Assembly: GCA_900545305.1 (NCBI GenBank)
Contig: UQYD01000002.1
Span: forward strand, 1-64,000
Source: an uncultured Eubacterium sp.
GTDB lineage: Bacteria > Bacillota > Clostridia > Lachnospirales > CAG-274
Length of the DNA: 64,000 bases
Direction: 5' to 3'
Below the pieces are notes generated by a model. The model saw only the letters and a list, made by a program, of their open reading frames with translations. It was not told the DNA's origin and did no database searches. Below, one piece after another: positions 17,551-26,885 of this stretch. Every line of letters starts with the position of its first letter. Positions within the stretch are counted from its first letter, which is position 1. The position numbers and the translations under genes were made by a program.

Positions 17551-18882
17551 CTACCTTGTGCTTGTAATATATTCTTCGCCATCTATATCTATTATCCAGT
17601 TTAAATCTACAGTTTTTCCATTTGCCAAATAACAAAGTTCTACATCGGATACAGGCTTAGGAGTGCTACTGCCGTACAATCTGCTGTAGAGCTTATCAAT
17701 AGCTCCTATATAGTCTGTAGATGCTGTAGCAATAGAATTGCTCTTTTTGTAAGATACAGCATATTTTTTATACTTTGATACTCTGCCTTTTACTGCTGTA
17801 ATTTCTATAAAGCTATTCATACCTATTTCACTTGAAAGACTTTCTGCCGGTTTTAGCTTTAAATCCTCTGTTTTATAGTCAAAATAGAATATATAGTTGC
17901 CATTATTATCTACAGTGTAACTATCCAAGTAAAATTCATTATCAAGATACACATCTTTTTTCAAAACAGACAATGCTGAAATGTAATTATTTGCAAATGT
18001 ATTTTCTCTTTCAGTTTCCACTTTGTAATTAGAATACTCTAAAACACCTGAAGAATAATACTTTACAACTGTACTTTCATCACCAAAGGTTTCAACACCC
18101 TTACTCTTTGTAGCTGTCTTACCAATAGGGTTGTCAAAAAATACGTCGGCATTTTTTTCAACACCGTTGTTTTCTTCCAAGTAGTTATAAGGCTCAAGCT
18201 GGTTATATTTTGCATCTGTATTTGCCCAAGTAGGAATAAATATATTTTGGTCAAAAATTGTAAAGCCGTTTAAGACCGTAGAAATATAACTAAACTTCTG
18301 TTCCTCCTTGCCCAGTAGTTCCGAATCTTCATAGCACTTTGAAATTACATCACTGTTTTTCATATTGAAAACTGAATTTGTCTTTTTCTCTGTATTATAG
18401 AATATAAGTTGCATTTCACTTCCGTCTGATGTAGGAAGAAGTATTATGGTATTGTAATCAGTTATTTTATTTAATGTATCAACTTTTACTGTAGCCTTGA
18501 AAATATCGGCAGAATCTGTACCTTTGAAGTTAAAAGAATACTGATAAAATACTGCTCTCTTTTTCAAAAGAGTATTCCAGTCCAATTCCTGCTGACCAAC
18601 AAAGTCACCTCTGGACATAGCCTCACCAACAGCAGTATCAAAATCCTTTTTATACCTTTTGTTGTATATATCACTTTGCTTGCATACAACTTTACCGTCG
18701 CCCAAATTGACAATAAGTCTATCTGTAATATAGCCTACATCTTTAGCATCAAAGGAAGATGAAAAATTCCCGAACCAAAAAAAGTTATGGCTTGAAAAAT
18801 CCTCAAACCATAACTCTCCTGCCTGATAAATAGCTAAACACATTAAAAAAACAACCATTAAAAATTTGCCTGTGTTTTTCAT
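17551..18882 (-). CDS. yycH: YycH-like regulatory membrane protein
   Basis: 443 residues, the usual YycH length. One N-terminal membrane helix (about 5-22) is followed by a large extracytoplasmic part, with the early motif ELWFEDFSSHNFFW resembling the start of YycH proteins. In Bacillus YycH and YycI form a membrane complex that restrains or tunes WalK. The gene follows a secreted protein gene by 25 bases and precedes yycI by 8. Good ribosome site AAAGGTGATTAA. Confidence 0.65.
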   Translation of the reverse strand: MKNTGKFLMVVFLMCLAIYQAGELWFEDFSSHNFFWFGNFSSSFDAKDVGYITDRLIVNLGDGKVVCKQSDIYNKRYKKDFDTAVGEAMSRGDFVGQQELDWNTLLKKRAVFYQYSFNFKGTDSADIFKATVKVDTLNKITDYNTIILLPTSDGSEMQLIFYNTEKKTNSVFNMKNSDVISKCYEDSELLGKEEQKFSYISTVLNGFTIFDQNIFIPTWANTDAKYNQLEPYNYLEENNGVEKNADVFFDNPIGKTATKSKGVETFGDESTVVKYYSSGVLEYSNYKVETERENTFANNYISALSVLKKDVYLDNEFYLDSYTVDNNGNYIFYFDYKTEDLKLKPAESLSSEIGMNSFIEITAVKGRVSKYKKYAVSYKKSNSIATASTDYIGAIDKLYSRLYGSSTPKPVSDVELCYLANGKTVDLNWIIDIDGEEYITSTR

Positions 18883-18907
18883 TTAATCACCTTTGTAAAA
18901 CCCTGTT

Positions 18908-19366
18908 TTACCACTTGCTCTGACCAGGCACTGCTATACTCTGAGATAAAACAGACTTAAGCACCTTGTCTTTGCGATTAATTGTTGTTCTAATTTCTGA
19001 ATACTTTCCGTCCTTACGAGCTGCAACAACTAAGTAGTTTGCACCTTCTTTAAGGCTAATACTCTGGCTAAAAATACCTGTTGAACCTACAGTAATGTTG
19101 TAAGTTCTAATAAGTTTGTAGTAAGTTTTGCCATTAACAGTATAAGGTTCATAAACAGTAATACCTATTTTAGCACCCTTTTCTGCTGTACCCGAAATAA
19201 CTCTTGTAGCATCAAAAGTAATTTCAGAACTTTTTCTTGTATCTATTCCGCTTGTAATCTTAAAATTATCAACACCTGTACCTGCCATAGCTGATACTGG
19301 AGCAACAACGCAACAAGCCATAACTAAAAGCATTAAACATGCAAATTTGCCAAACAACTGCTTCAT
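18908..19366 (-). CDS. Secreted protein with an Ig-like beta-sandwich domain
   Basis: 152 residues. A signal peptide (hydrophobic LLVMACCVVAPVSAMAG, cleavage near AMA-G) precedes a domain reading ISGTAEKGAKIGITVY and later LKEGANYLVVAARKDGK, typical of bacterial Ig-like or bactofilin-adjacent stalk repeats in Firmicutes surface proteins. ATG 19366 has AGGAGG 8 bases upstream, better than the ATG two codons earlier. It is first in the operon with yycH and yycI, so its role is probably tied to wall homeostasis sensing. No specific family recognised. Confidence 0.65.
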   Translation of the reverse strand: MKQLFGKFACLMLLVMACCVVAPVSAMAGTGVDNFKITSGIDTRKSSEITFDATRVISGTAEKGAKIGITVYEPYTVNGKTYYKLIRTYNITVGSTGIFSQSISLKEGANYLVVAARKDGKYSEIRTTINRKDKVLKSVLSQSIAVPGQSKW

Positions 19367-19442
19367 TGCCATATCCTCCTATCAAAATAAAGTAATATGT
19401 AAAGAATTAGTGGCTAAACCCAACCATAATTCACACTTATCT

Positions 19443-19505
19443 ATAATATTATTTTACCATATTAATGTTACAGTTCTGTTACAGTCACATTAACATTGAG
19501 TAACA
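19443..19505 (-). promoter_or_regulatory. Promoter with WalR-box-like direct repeats
   Basis: On the minus strand TGTAAC-N5-TGTAAC (19483-19467) matches the published WalR consensus TGTWAH-N5-TGTWAH exactly. Its proximal half overlaps a weak -35 placed 17 bases from TATTAT (19448-19443). Further TGTTAC and TGTTAA units (19505-19490, spacing 4) lie upstream. It precedes the secreted protein-yycH-yycI operon. Confidence 0.6.
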
Positions 19506-19621
19506 TTAAATCAAGTCTTATCACAAGGAATAGTATACCACAAAATTCATCAAAATAAAAGAGTTTTAGCCCAAAATTTATTCAAAATATATTAACTTTA
19601 TTGATTTGTGTCTTAACTAAA
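19506..19621. other. Intergenic stretch between the yyc operon promoter and the cbiA terminator
   Basis: AT-rich and without a recognisable gene. It is bounded by the WalR-like repeats on one side and the cbiA terminator on the other. Confidence 0.4.
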
Positions 19622-19668
19622 AAATGCTTAAACTTTTTCAGGAAAAACCTTTAAAAATTTAAGCATTT
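19622..19668 (-). terminator. Terminator of the cobalamin operon
   Basis: AAATGCTTAAA pairs with TTTAAGCATTT across a 25-base inner region that can fold further; TTTTTT follows on the minus strand. Confidence 0.8.
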
Positions 19669-19677
19669 CAATATTAT

Positions 19678-21009
19678 TTATTTACTACATTTATCAAGGA
19701 ACTGATATACTACATTTTCATTGCCCTTAAAGTAAATGTGAGGGAAACCACCGTAGAAAGTAGGTGTAGTATTTCCTGTAATCCAGTTACGACCACCAAC
19801 AGGCTTAACAGCCTTAAAATCGTGACCGTCATTTGTACTATTGTAATAATGGAACTCGTGAGCAGTAAACTGTTCTCCCTTTTTACAGAGAACATTATCT
19901 CTTGATGCTGTCATGGTAATATAGCCAAAGTGCTTATTAAGTCGTTTGCCCTTGCTACATTCACCGTCAATAATACCGGCCATAGGATATATTCTGCCTG
20001 CCTCGTCTTCAATAGTCTTATGTAAATACATAAATCCACCACATTCAGCAATAGTTGGCATACCATTTTGTATTTTTAATCTTATATCGTCAATAAGCTC
20101 TGTATTTTCGCTTAATTTCTTTGCATAAAGTTCAGGATAACCACCTGAAAGAATAAGACCGTCAGCATCTTCCGGTATATGGCTATCTTCCAAAGGACTA
20201 AAGAATTTAACAGTACAGCCTAATTCTCTAAGCATATCTACGTTATCATCATAGTTAAAGCAAAATGCTTCATCTTTGGCAATAGCTACTACACAATCGT
20301 ACTTTTTCTCTACTTCTGGCTTTTCATAAACTAATTTATTTGGAGCACACTTTGCAACCTTTAAAAGTCTGTCTACGTCAATATACTGGCTCATATACAT
20401 AGCAATAAGTTCAATCTTTTCATTGAACTCGTCTATATTTTCAGGAGTAACAAGACCTAAATATCTGCTGTCAAAAAGACCTTCTTTAATATCCGGAATA
20501 TAGCCTAAAGGCACTATTCCCAATGAAAGTGCAACTTCCTTACAGCCTTCAAAAAGATTAGGAGAAAGTCTGTTAAAAATAACACCTAAAATCTGGTTAT
20601 CCTGTCTGTACTCAATAAAGCCCCTCAACGTTGCACCAATAGAGCTACTCATACCCTTGCAGTTTATAACAAGAACTACCGGCGTATTTGTCAACTTTGA
20701 TATATCGTAGCAACTGCCTTTATCCTCAAAGCCAACACCGTCATAAAAGCCCATACCACCCTCAATTACATTAAGGTCCTTGTCATTATCCAAAAGAGCA
20801 CAAAGCTGGTCCTTATTACAGAAAAAGCTATCTAAGTTACTACTTTCAACACCGAGAACTTCCTTATGGAACATTCCGTCAATATAGTCAGGGCCACATT
20901 TATATGCCTTAACATTCATTCCTCTATCTTTTAAAATTTTAAGCAAACCGCAGACTATTGAGGTTTTTCCACAGTTTGTTCCTGTTGCACTTATCATTAT
21001 CCTTGGCAT
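19678..21009 (-). CDS. cbiA: Cobyrinate a,c-diamide synthase
   Basis: 443 residues. N-terminal dethiobiotin-synthetase-like ATPase with P-loop GTNCGKTSIV (about 10-19). C-terminal class I glutaminase with catalytic Cys in ECGGFMYLH (about 325-333) and the His of HEFHYY (about 404). It amidates the a and c carboxylates of cob(II)yrinate using glutamine and ATP, the branch point to adenosylcobalamin. Last gene of the operon; it starts four bases after the lipoprotein gene. Confidence 0.95.
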   Translation of the reverse strand: MPRIMISATGTNCGKTSIVCGLLKILKDRGMNVKAYKCGPDYIDGMFHKEVLGVESSNLDSFFCNKDQLCALLDNDKDLNVIEGGMGFYDGVGFEDKGSCYDISKLTNTPVVLVINCKGMSSSIGATLRGFIEYRQDNQILGVIFNRLSPNLFEGCKEVALSLGIVPLGYIPDIKEGLFDSRYLGLVTPENIDEFNEKIELIAMYMSQYIDVDRLLKVAKCAPNKLVYEKPEVEKKYDCVVAIAKDEAFCFNYDDNVDMLRELGCTVKFFSPLEDSHIPEDADGLILSGGYPELYAKKLSENTELIDDIRLKIQNGMPTIAECGGFMYLHKTIEDEAGRIYPMAGIIDGECSKGKRLNKHFGYITMTASRDNVLCKKGEQFTAHEFHYYNSTNDGHDFKAVKPVGGRNWITGNTTPTFYGGFPHIYFKGNENVVYQFLDKCSK

Positions 21010-21013
21010 AGTC

Positions 21014-21730
21014 TTATTCTCCGATTTCTGATTTTATATTTTGAGAAAGTTTTGAAATTTCATTTTTACAAGTAAAATCTGCTGTGTTATCAACAGTAGA
21101 AATATCATCCATATTCAAGAATATTTCAACATTTACTGACAAGTCTTCTTTTACATTTGCATATAAATCCTTATTTTCCTGTGAAACCTTGTCAGAATTT
21201 GCTGTAATTAAGTTATTGATGTTTGCCAATTCTGCACTGGAAGATATAAGGTCATAACCTGTCTGTGTAAATTTAGAATCACTTGAAAGTTTACAAAGTG
21301 CCTGTGACTTAGCCTTTAAACTGGAAACATTCTGAGATGTAGCTGAGGCATTTGCATATGAACGAACGTCATTACTTACAGCCTTATAAACATCTCCACT
21401 TACATTCTGTAAAGGAGAACCTGAAGCATTAGGCTTAAAATCGTCCTTAACAACCTGTTGTTTCTGAGTATTGTTCTGATTAGCCTTACTAACTGTCTTG
21501 TTTGTTTCAGGTGAAGACTGTACAGTAATATTTACCTCGTTTTCAACATTCTTTGCCTTTGTTTCTTCAACTGTTGTTTCTTCTGTTTCTGTTGAAGTTT
21601 CGTCAGTTGTTTCCTCTGTTGAAGTTTCTATTGTAGTAGATTCATCAGTTGAATTTTTATCCTGTTTTTTGCCACAACCTGTTGTAAAGCATAAGGCAGT
21701 AGCAAGTGCTATAACTAATAATTTTTTCAT
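21014..21730 (-). CDS. Lipoprotein of unknown function
   Basis: 238 residues. A lipoprotein signal peptide ends in the lipobox FTTG-C (Cys about 20). A Ser/Thr/Glu-rich low-complexity linker (about 25-65), made of variations on TEETT, leads to a helical C-terminal domain (about 95-238). It sits inside the cobalamin operon and overlaps the methyltransferase stop by four bases, so it is co-expressed. It could be a surface component of corrinoid or metal handling, but no known binding motif is seen. Confidence 0.6.
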   Translation of the reverse strand: MKKLLVIALATALCFTTGCGKKQDKNSTDESTTIETSTEETTDETSTETEETTVEETKAKNVENEVNITVQSSPETNKTVSKANQNNTQKQQVVKDDFKPNASGSPLQNVSGDVYKAVSNDVRSYANASATSQNVSSLKAKSQALCKLSSDSKFTQTGYDLISSSAELANINNLITANSDKVSQENKDLYANVKEDLSVNVEIFLNMDDISTVDNTADFTCKNEISKLSQNIKSEIGE

Positions 21731-22473
21731 AATACTTTTACTCCTTTAAAACGCAAACGGACATAGTCTACAAACCATTTTCCGTCTTCACAAAGCACAG
21801 TTTTTAATTTTTCCTGTGCCTCTTTCTTTATCTCGTCGGCAACTTCTTCATCAACACCCTCAAAAGGTGCTTTATCAAACATATTTATCCAAGAAATCAA
21901 ATCCCCTTTTAAATATGTTTTTCTATCAAAAAGGACAGCATAAGTAACTTTAAATCCATTTTTCTCCACTAACGGCATATATTCTCCTATAGTCGGAAAA
22001 TAAAAAGTTCTTTTATACTTTAAACCTCTTTTGGCAAAAAGCCTTTCCAATTCACTGTGAACAGTTTCAGCACAGCCTTTGCCACCAAATTCACATACAA
22101 GCTGACCACTGGTCTTTAAAGCATTATTTATACCATTTAAAAGCCCATTTTGGTCATCAATCCAATGGAAAACTGCATTTGAAAAAACTCCGTCAAACCG
22201 GTTATTAAAATCCAACTTAGATGCGTCCTTTTTTATAAATTCAACATCAGGATTATTTTTCCTTGCTATTTCAAGCATATTGTCAGAGGCATCTACTCCT
22301 GTAACTTTATACCCCTTATTGACAAGAGTTGGTATTAAAGCTCCGGTGCCACAGCCTAAGTCCATAACTCTGCCACCTTTTTCTACAGTCAAAAGCTCTG
22401 CTACACTTTCTCCATAGTCAGGCACAAAGTTAAAATCATTTTTGTAATTTTCAGAATCCCATACAATATTCAA
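21727..22473 (-). CDS. Class I SAM-dependent methyltransferase
   Basis: 248 residues starting at a TTG (22473) seven bases after GGGAGGA; the frame extends a little further upstream. Motif I VMDLGCGTGALIPTL and motif II GVDASDNMLE place it in the Methyltransf_11/25 group, similar to trans-aconitate or UbiE-like enzymes. It lies between the cbiJET fusion and a lipoprotein in the cobalamin operon but is not a known corrin methylase. Substrate unknown. Confidence 0.75.
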   Translation of the reverse strand: MNIVWDSENYKNDFNFVPDYGESVAELLTVEKGGRVMDLGCGTGALIPTLVNKGYKVTGVDASDNMLEIARKNNPDVEFIKKDASKLDFNNRFDGVFSNAVFHWIDDQNGLLNGINNALKTSGQLVCEFGGKGCAETVHSELERLFAKRGLKYKRTFYFPTIGEYMPLVEKNGFKVTYAVLFDRKTYLKGDLISWINMFDKAPFEGVDEEVADEIKKEAQEKLKTVLCEDGKWFVDYVRLRFKGVKVL

Positions 22474-22475
22474 TA

Positions 22476-24422
22476 TTATTCCTCCCAATCTCCAGAAACA
22501 ATGAAAATAGGGTTTTGAGCTGTCATCATTGTACTATTTCCTACAAAATTGCCCTTGCTTACAGAAACCTGTACAACTTCCGTATTTTTAAAGCCCTTTG
22601 TTTTCATAAACATAAGGGTATTTGTAAGAGTTTCCAATGTAATGGCACTTACAACAAAGCGAATATTTACGCCTTTGTTTATAATCTGTTCCATTACATC
22701 TTCAAGTTCGCCCTTTGAACCTCCTATAAAAACAGAATCAGGCTTAGGTAAATCAGCCACAACTTCTTTACCTCGTCCTAAAATCTGCCTTACATTTTTA
22801 AGTTCAAAGTGTTCAATATTTTTGCCTGTCAACTCAAAGGCATCTTCGTTGCACTCTACAGAATAGACCATACCCTTTGGAGCAAGTCTGCCACATTCTA
22901 CAGTTACAGAGCCTGTTCCAGAGCCTATGTCATAGACAATGTCTGAATTTCTAAGTTGCATTTTACTTAAAATAACAGACCTAACTTCGCTCTTTGTCAT
23001 AGGTATTTCACCTCTAAAGAACATATCGTCACTAAGACCAAACTCTGTAGAAATACCATAGTTTTCATTACACATATAGAGAACTGTAATAGGGTCAAAT
23101 TCTTTTGACACAAAGTCTTTTACATAGCCGGCTGTAATCTTTTCTCTAGGATAAGACAACTTTTCTCCGGCACAGATTTTGACCATACCAAGTCCATTTT
23201 CTGTAAGGGTTTGACATATTTGTTTTACGTTACCTCCAGTAAGTACAAAAATACCCTCATTTTCAGCAACTTCCCTTACTATATCTACATTTCTGCCGTG
23301 AGCTGAAACAACTCTACAGCCCGCCCATGGCACACCTATTCTTGAGGCAAGATAGGCTACAGAGGATATACCCTGTATTACCTTTACCTTGTAGCCATCA
23401 AGCAAATCCAAAAGCACTGTCGCACCACTAAAAAGACACACATCACCTGAAAAAATTATTCCATAGTGCTGATAGTCTGTTGTGTCAATAAATTCCTTTA
23501 TCTTCTCTGCCTTATATTCATAATAAATATCTTTTCTGCCTTTATTTACAGCATCTACAAGACGATTAGCACCTATAAGCACCTGACAATCTTCAACAGC
23601 CTCTACAGCCTCTACTGTCATATTTTTAGGATTTCCCATACCTACGCCTATAATATGTATTGTCTTTTTTGTGTACTCCTCTTGTACCATTTCCCAAACT
23701 TCAGTAGCACTGTATCCGTCTTCCTCAGGTCTAGGAATTACAATAAGTACACAGTTGGCATCTTTGCAGGCCCTCTGCTTTTCATCAAATCCACCAGCTT
23801 TGCCTGATTCCTTTGTTATAAGATATTTAATATTATATTTCTTTATTTCTTCTACATTTCTTTCGTATGAAAAAGGGCCTTCTTCGGCAATAATGTGGTC
23901 CTTTGCATAACCCATATTTATTGCCCAATTTATGTTGTTGGTATCAGGCAATATTCGGGCATACACTCTTTCCTTAAAGTTGTATATGCCTGTATACGCC
24001 GGCAAGTCCTTACTGCCTGTAGTCAAAAGCACATTACCTCTGCTACGATTTACAAGTTTAACAACTTTTAAAGGGTCTTCTGCTATGAAGCCCTTTTTAA
24101 TATCTGCTTTTTCTCTAAGAAGTCTGACATATTTGGCATTAGACAAAGCACAAGCCTTTACAATATTTTCTGTAACCTCTGTTGCATAAGGGTGAGTGGC
24201 ATCTACAACCATATCCGGAGAAAGTGTGCCTATAATATCTGCCATTTCCATACTTGTCAATCTACCGGTATGTACAACTAACTTACCGTCTTTAGGCAAT
24301 ACTTCCTTGCCTTGCTCTGTAGCAACAAAAACGTGTATAACAACATTATTCAGTTGTTCCAAACATTTTTGGCACAACTCTCTACCTTCCGTAGTGCCAC
24401 CAAATACAATAAGTCTATCCAT
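22476..24422 (-). CDS. cbiJET: Triple fusion: precorrin-6A reductase, C5 and C15 methyltransferase/decarboxylase
   Basis: 648 residues formed from three cobalamin enzymes. Residues 1-245 are CbiJ/CobK (GGTTEGREL start, VVDATHPYA). Residues about 252-450 are CbiE (IIGVGMGNPKNMTVEA, LTGGNVKQICQTL). Residues about 455-648 are CbiT (DIGSGTGSVTVE, FIGGSKGEL). Together they reduce cobalt-precorrin-6A, methylate C5 and C15, and decarboxylate the C12 acetate. CbiE-CbiT fusions (CobL) are common; the added reductase is less so. The gene overlaps cbiH by eight bases. Confidence 0.9.
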   Translation of the reverse strand: MDRLIVFGGTTEGRELCQKCLEQLNNVVIHVFVATEQGKEVLPKDGKLVVHTGRLTSMEMADIIGTLSPDMVVDATHPYATEVTENIVKACALSNAKYVRLLREKADIKKGFIAEDPLKVVKLVNRSRGNVLLTTGSKDLPAYTGIYNFKERVYARILPDTNNINWAINMGYAKDHIIAEEGPFSYERNVEEIKKYNIKYLITKESGKAGGFDEKQRACKDANCVLIVIPRPEEDGYSATEVWEMVQEEYTKKTIHIIGVGMGNPKNMTVEAVEAVEDCQVLIGANRLVDAVNKGRKDIYYEYKAEKIKEFIDTTDYQHYGIIFSGDVCLFSGATVLLDLLDGYKVKVIQGISSVAYLASRIGVPWAGCRVVSAHGRNVDIVREVAENEGIFVLTGGNVKQICQTLTENGLGMVKICAGEKLSYPREKITAGYVKDFVSKEFDPITVLYMCNENYGISTEFGLSDDMFFRGEIPMTKSEVRSVILSKMQLRNSDIVYDIGSGTGSVTVECGRLAPKGMVYSVECNEDAFELTGKNIEHFELKNVRQILGRGKEVVADLPKPDSVFIGGSKGELEDVMEQIINKGVNIRFVVSAITLETLTNTLMFMKTKGFKNTEVVQVSVSKGNFVGNSTMMTAQNPIFIVSGDWEE

Positions 24423-25137
24423 TTTTATAACCCCTTGGTGTTACCATTTTTCCATTTATATTCTTAGTCTGAGAATTACCTACAAAAACTGTAGTAAACA
24501 TATTTACAGATGTATTTCTAAGTTCTTTGAGAGTAGTCACAACTGCTCTTTCACCCTCTCTGCCTATGTTTTCTACATATCCACAAATGGTATTTTCATT
24601 TTTATATTTAAGCATTATATCGCAAGCCTTTTGAAGATAGTCTGCTCTTTTTTTACTAGAAGGATTATAGAGAACAATAACCATATCTCCCATTGATGCT
24701 CCTTCAATTCGTCTTTCTATTAAATCAAAAGGTGTAAGCAAGTCACTCATACTGATTACAGCAAAATCGTGACTTAAAGGAGCACCTAAAACAGCTCCAC
24801 CACTAAGGGCTGCCGTTACTCCACTTACTATTTTTATTTCTACATTTGCATTTTCACTAAGCTCATAAATAAGACTTGCCATTCCATAAACTCCGGCATC
24901 TCCACTGGAAATAACAGCTACTTCCTTGCCACTTTCAGCTTGTTCAATAGCATACTTGCATCTGTCAATTTCCTGTTTCATAGGAGTTGTATAGTATTCC
25001 TTATGAGGGAAATGGTCTTTTATTAAGTCAACATAGACACCATATCCTACAATAAGGCTACAGCTTTCAAGAGTATCAAAAGCCTCTTTTGTCATATTTT
25101 CAATACTTCCTGAGCCTAAACCTACTACATATAGCAT
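24415..25137 (-). CDS. cbiH: Cobalt-precorrin-3 C17-methyltransferase
   Basis: 240 residues of the tetrapyrrole methylase fold. It starts VVGLGSGS-(3)-TKEAFD and has the SSGDAGVYGMA and VVLYNPSS motifs of the CobJ/CbiH group. It methylates C17 and contracts the ring in the anaerobic pathway. ATG 25137 follows AGGAGA by 7 bases; the longer frame overlaps the stalk protein gene and is not favoured. Confidence 0.9.
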   Translation of the reverse strand: MLYVVGLGSGSIENMTKEAFDTLESCSLIVGYGVYVDLIKDHFPHKEYYTTPMKQEIDRCKYAIEQAESGKEVAVISSGDAGVYGMASLIYELSENANVEIKIVSGVTAALSGGAVLGAPLSHDFAVISMSDLLTPFDLIERRIEGASMGDMVIVLYNPSSKKRADYLQKACDIMLKYKNENTICGYVENIGREGERAVVTTLKELRNTSVNMFTTVFVGNSQTKNINGKMVTPRGYKNG

Positions 25138-25147
25138 AATTTTTCTC

Positions 25148-25849
25148 CTAAAATTCACTAATTGTAATTACAACATTCTTTTCTACATCAATAGATAAAA
25201 CCACTTTCTTATTTTTCTCTCCAGAGTAATAGAGTGATGAATTTTCCTTTAAATCATTAAACCCTCTTTGCTCCAAAGTCTTTACATAGTTTTTAAGCAT
25301 AGTATCTGTTACCTTGCTCTTGTCATAGGTATAATTTACTATTTTTGTATCACCTGAGTTTGTTATGTTGCCAGAACCACTTAAAGGCTGTAAATTATAC
25401 ATTTTGCCAAAATCAGGTACAGGAGAAAAAACCTTATAGCTGTCATCTGTTATCTTTATAGTCTTTGACTCAGAATTCCAATCTACCTTTAAGCCCATAT
25501 TTTCGCTGACAAATCTCAAGGGTATCATTGTTGCACCATTTATAACCTTTGGGGCAACTGTAAGAGGAACTATCTTATTGTCTACATAGGCTGTCTTTGA
25601 ACCTATAACCATTTTAACTGTTGATGCACCAAGAGTTGATGTAACTGTTTTAGTTTCTTTATCCCAATCCACAGTAGCACCAAACTTTTCCAAAAGTCCT
25701 CTAACCGGCACAAGTGTTGCTCCATTTTCCACAACCGGTGGCTGTGAAAAATTAACTTTATTATTGTTTACATAAACAGCTATTCCTGAAGCAAAAGTGT
25801 TTACGCACATTATTCCTGTAAGGCATATAACGGATAATATTTTTTTCAT
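25148..25849 (-). CDS. Secreted copper-amine-oxidase N-domain (stalk) protein
   Basis: 233 residues. Signal peptide (ILSVICLTGIMCVNTFAS) then two half repeats of the Cu_amine_oxidN1 fold (about 30-135), each with V-N-N-K and a GATLVPVRGL or GATMIPLRFV core and the WD-ETKTV ending. A further roughly 80-residue C-terminal domain follows. These domains act as surface modules in clostridia and need not be enzymatic. It sits within the cobalamin operon between cbiG and cbiH. Ribosome site GGGAGG supports ATG 25849. Confidence 0.8.
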   Translation of the reverse strand: MKKILSVICLTGIMCVNTFASGIAVYVNNNKVNFSQPPVVENGATLVPVRGLLEKFGATVDWDKETKTVTSTLGASTVKMVIGSKTAYVDNKIVPLTVAPKVINGATMIPLRFVSENMGLKVDWNSESKTIKITDDSYKVFSPVPDFGKMYNLQPLSGSGNITNSGDTKIVNYTYDKSKVTDTMLKNYVKTLEQRGFNDLKENSSLYYSGEKNKKVVLSIDVEKNVVITISEF

Positions 25850-25906
25850 AGCTAAAATACCTCCCAAAAAACTCACAATTTCACGATAAATTTCATTATA
25901 TCACTA

Positions 25907-26881
25907 TTAATTTTCATTTTCAACACCCACAGCTATAGTGACACCATTACAGCTTTGCTTTTTCACTATTAGCTTTCCTCCACCAGCTACCACTGCTCTT
26001 TCGCAAACGCAGTCAGTACCTACTGTTCGGAAGACAAAATCCGAATGAGAAAATTCTCCCTTTTGACTATTTAGTGTTTTTTTGTCAAATATTTCTAGTT
26101 TCACATTGTATTTTTTTGATAACTCAACTATGGCTTTTTCATTCTTTTTAATATCAATAGTTCCTATCTTCAAAATAGCCTTTTCTGAAAGACTATTTTC
26201 CTCAAACACTGTTCTTAAAAAACTCTCTACATTTTCTACTGGAGTATCTTTCTTACAGCCTATGCCTACTACAAGAGATTTTTTATAAAGTTTTAGTGTA
26301 TTTTCAAAGGGTTCTATTGTTTTATAGGTTACATATACACCTATTTTTTCAACTGTTTGAACAAAGTCCTTAGGTATTTCATTATTGAAATCACTTTTAA
26401 AGGCTACTTTTTCTCCATTTAAGAGCTGTGCCGAAACCTCTTTAGCCATTTTCATACTATCTATTTCAAGGCTATTTTCCTTAGCATAGTTATCAATAGC
26501 TATAATACTATTTACATCTGTAGCTGTAGTTATAACAGCCTGTCCACCCAGTATTTCTGCCACATTTTCGGCAAGCTCATTAGCTCCACCTAAGTGACCA
26601 GACAAAAGTGAAATAGCAAACTTGCCATCTTCATCACACACTACAACTGCAAAATCTTCTTTTTTATTCTTCACAAAAGGAGCAATAGTCCTGACTGCAA
26701 TACCACAGGCACAAATAAAAACCAACTTACTATATTGAACTATTTTCTCTCTTAATTCTGCTACATTTTTAAAGGGAATATCCCCTTTTTCAGCATATTT
26801 ATAAAACACAAGTCTGTCTACATTTTTCAGCTTTGTTCCAGTATTTCTAGCCTTTGCCGTAAAGACAATAACAGCCGCCAT
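25907..26881 (-). CDS. cbiG: Cobalt-precorrin-5A hydrolase
   Basis: 324 residues. The N-terminal part includes FICACGIAVRTIAPFV and LLSGHLGGANELAE, and the C-terminal domain includes GIGCKKDTP and SQKGEFSHSDFVFRTVGTDCVCERA, both diagnostic of CbiG. It opens the delta-lactone and releases acetaldehyde in the oxygen-independent pathway, so its presence shows the anaerobic route. ATG 26881 follows AGGAAGTG; it starts four bases after cbiF. Confidence 0.92.
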   Translation of the reverse strand: MAAVIVFTAKARNTGTKLKNVDRLVFYKYAEKGDIPFKNVAELREKIVQYSKLVFICACGIAVRTIAPFVKNKKEDFAVVVCDEDGKFAISLLSGHLGGANELAENVAEILGGQAVITTATDVNSIIAIDNYAKENSLEIDSMKMAKEVSAQLLNGEKVAFKSDFNNEIPKDFVQTVEKIGVYVTYKTIEPFENTLKLYKKSLVVGIGCKKDTPVENVESFLRTVFEENSLSEKAILKIGTIDIKKNEKAIVELSKKYNVKLEIFDKKTLNSQKGEFSHSDFVFRTVGTDCVCERAVVAGGGKLIVKKQSCNGVTIAVGVENEN

Positions 26882-26885
26882 TATA

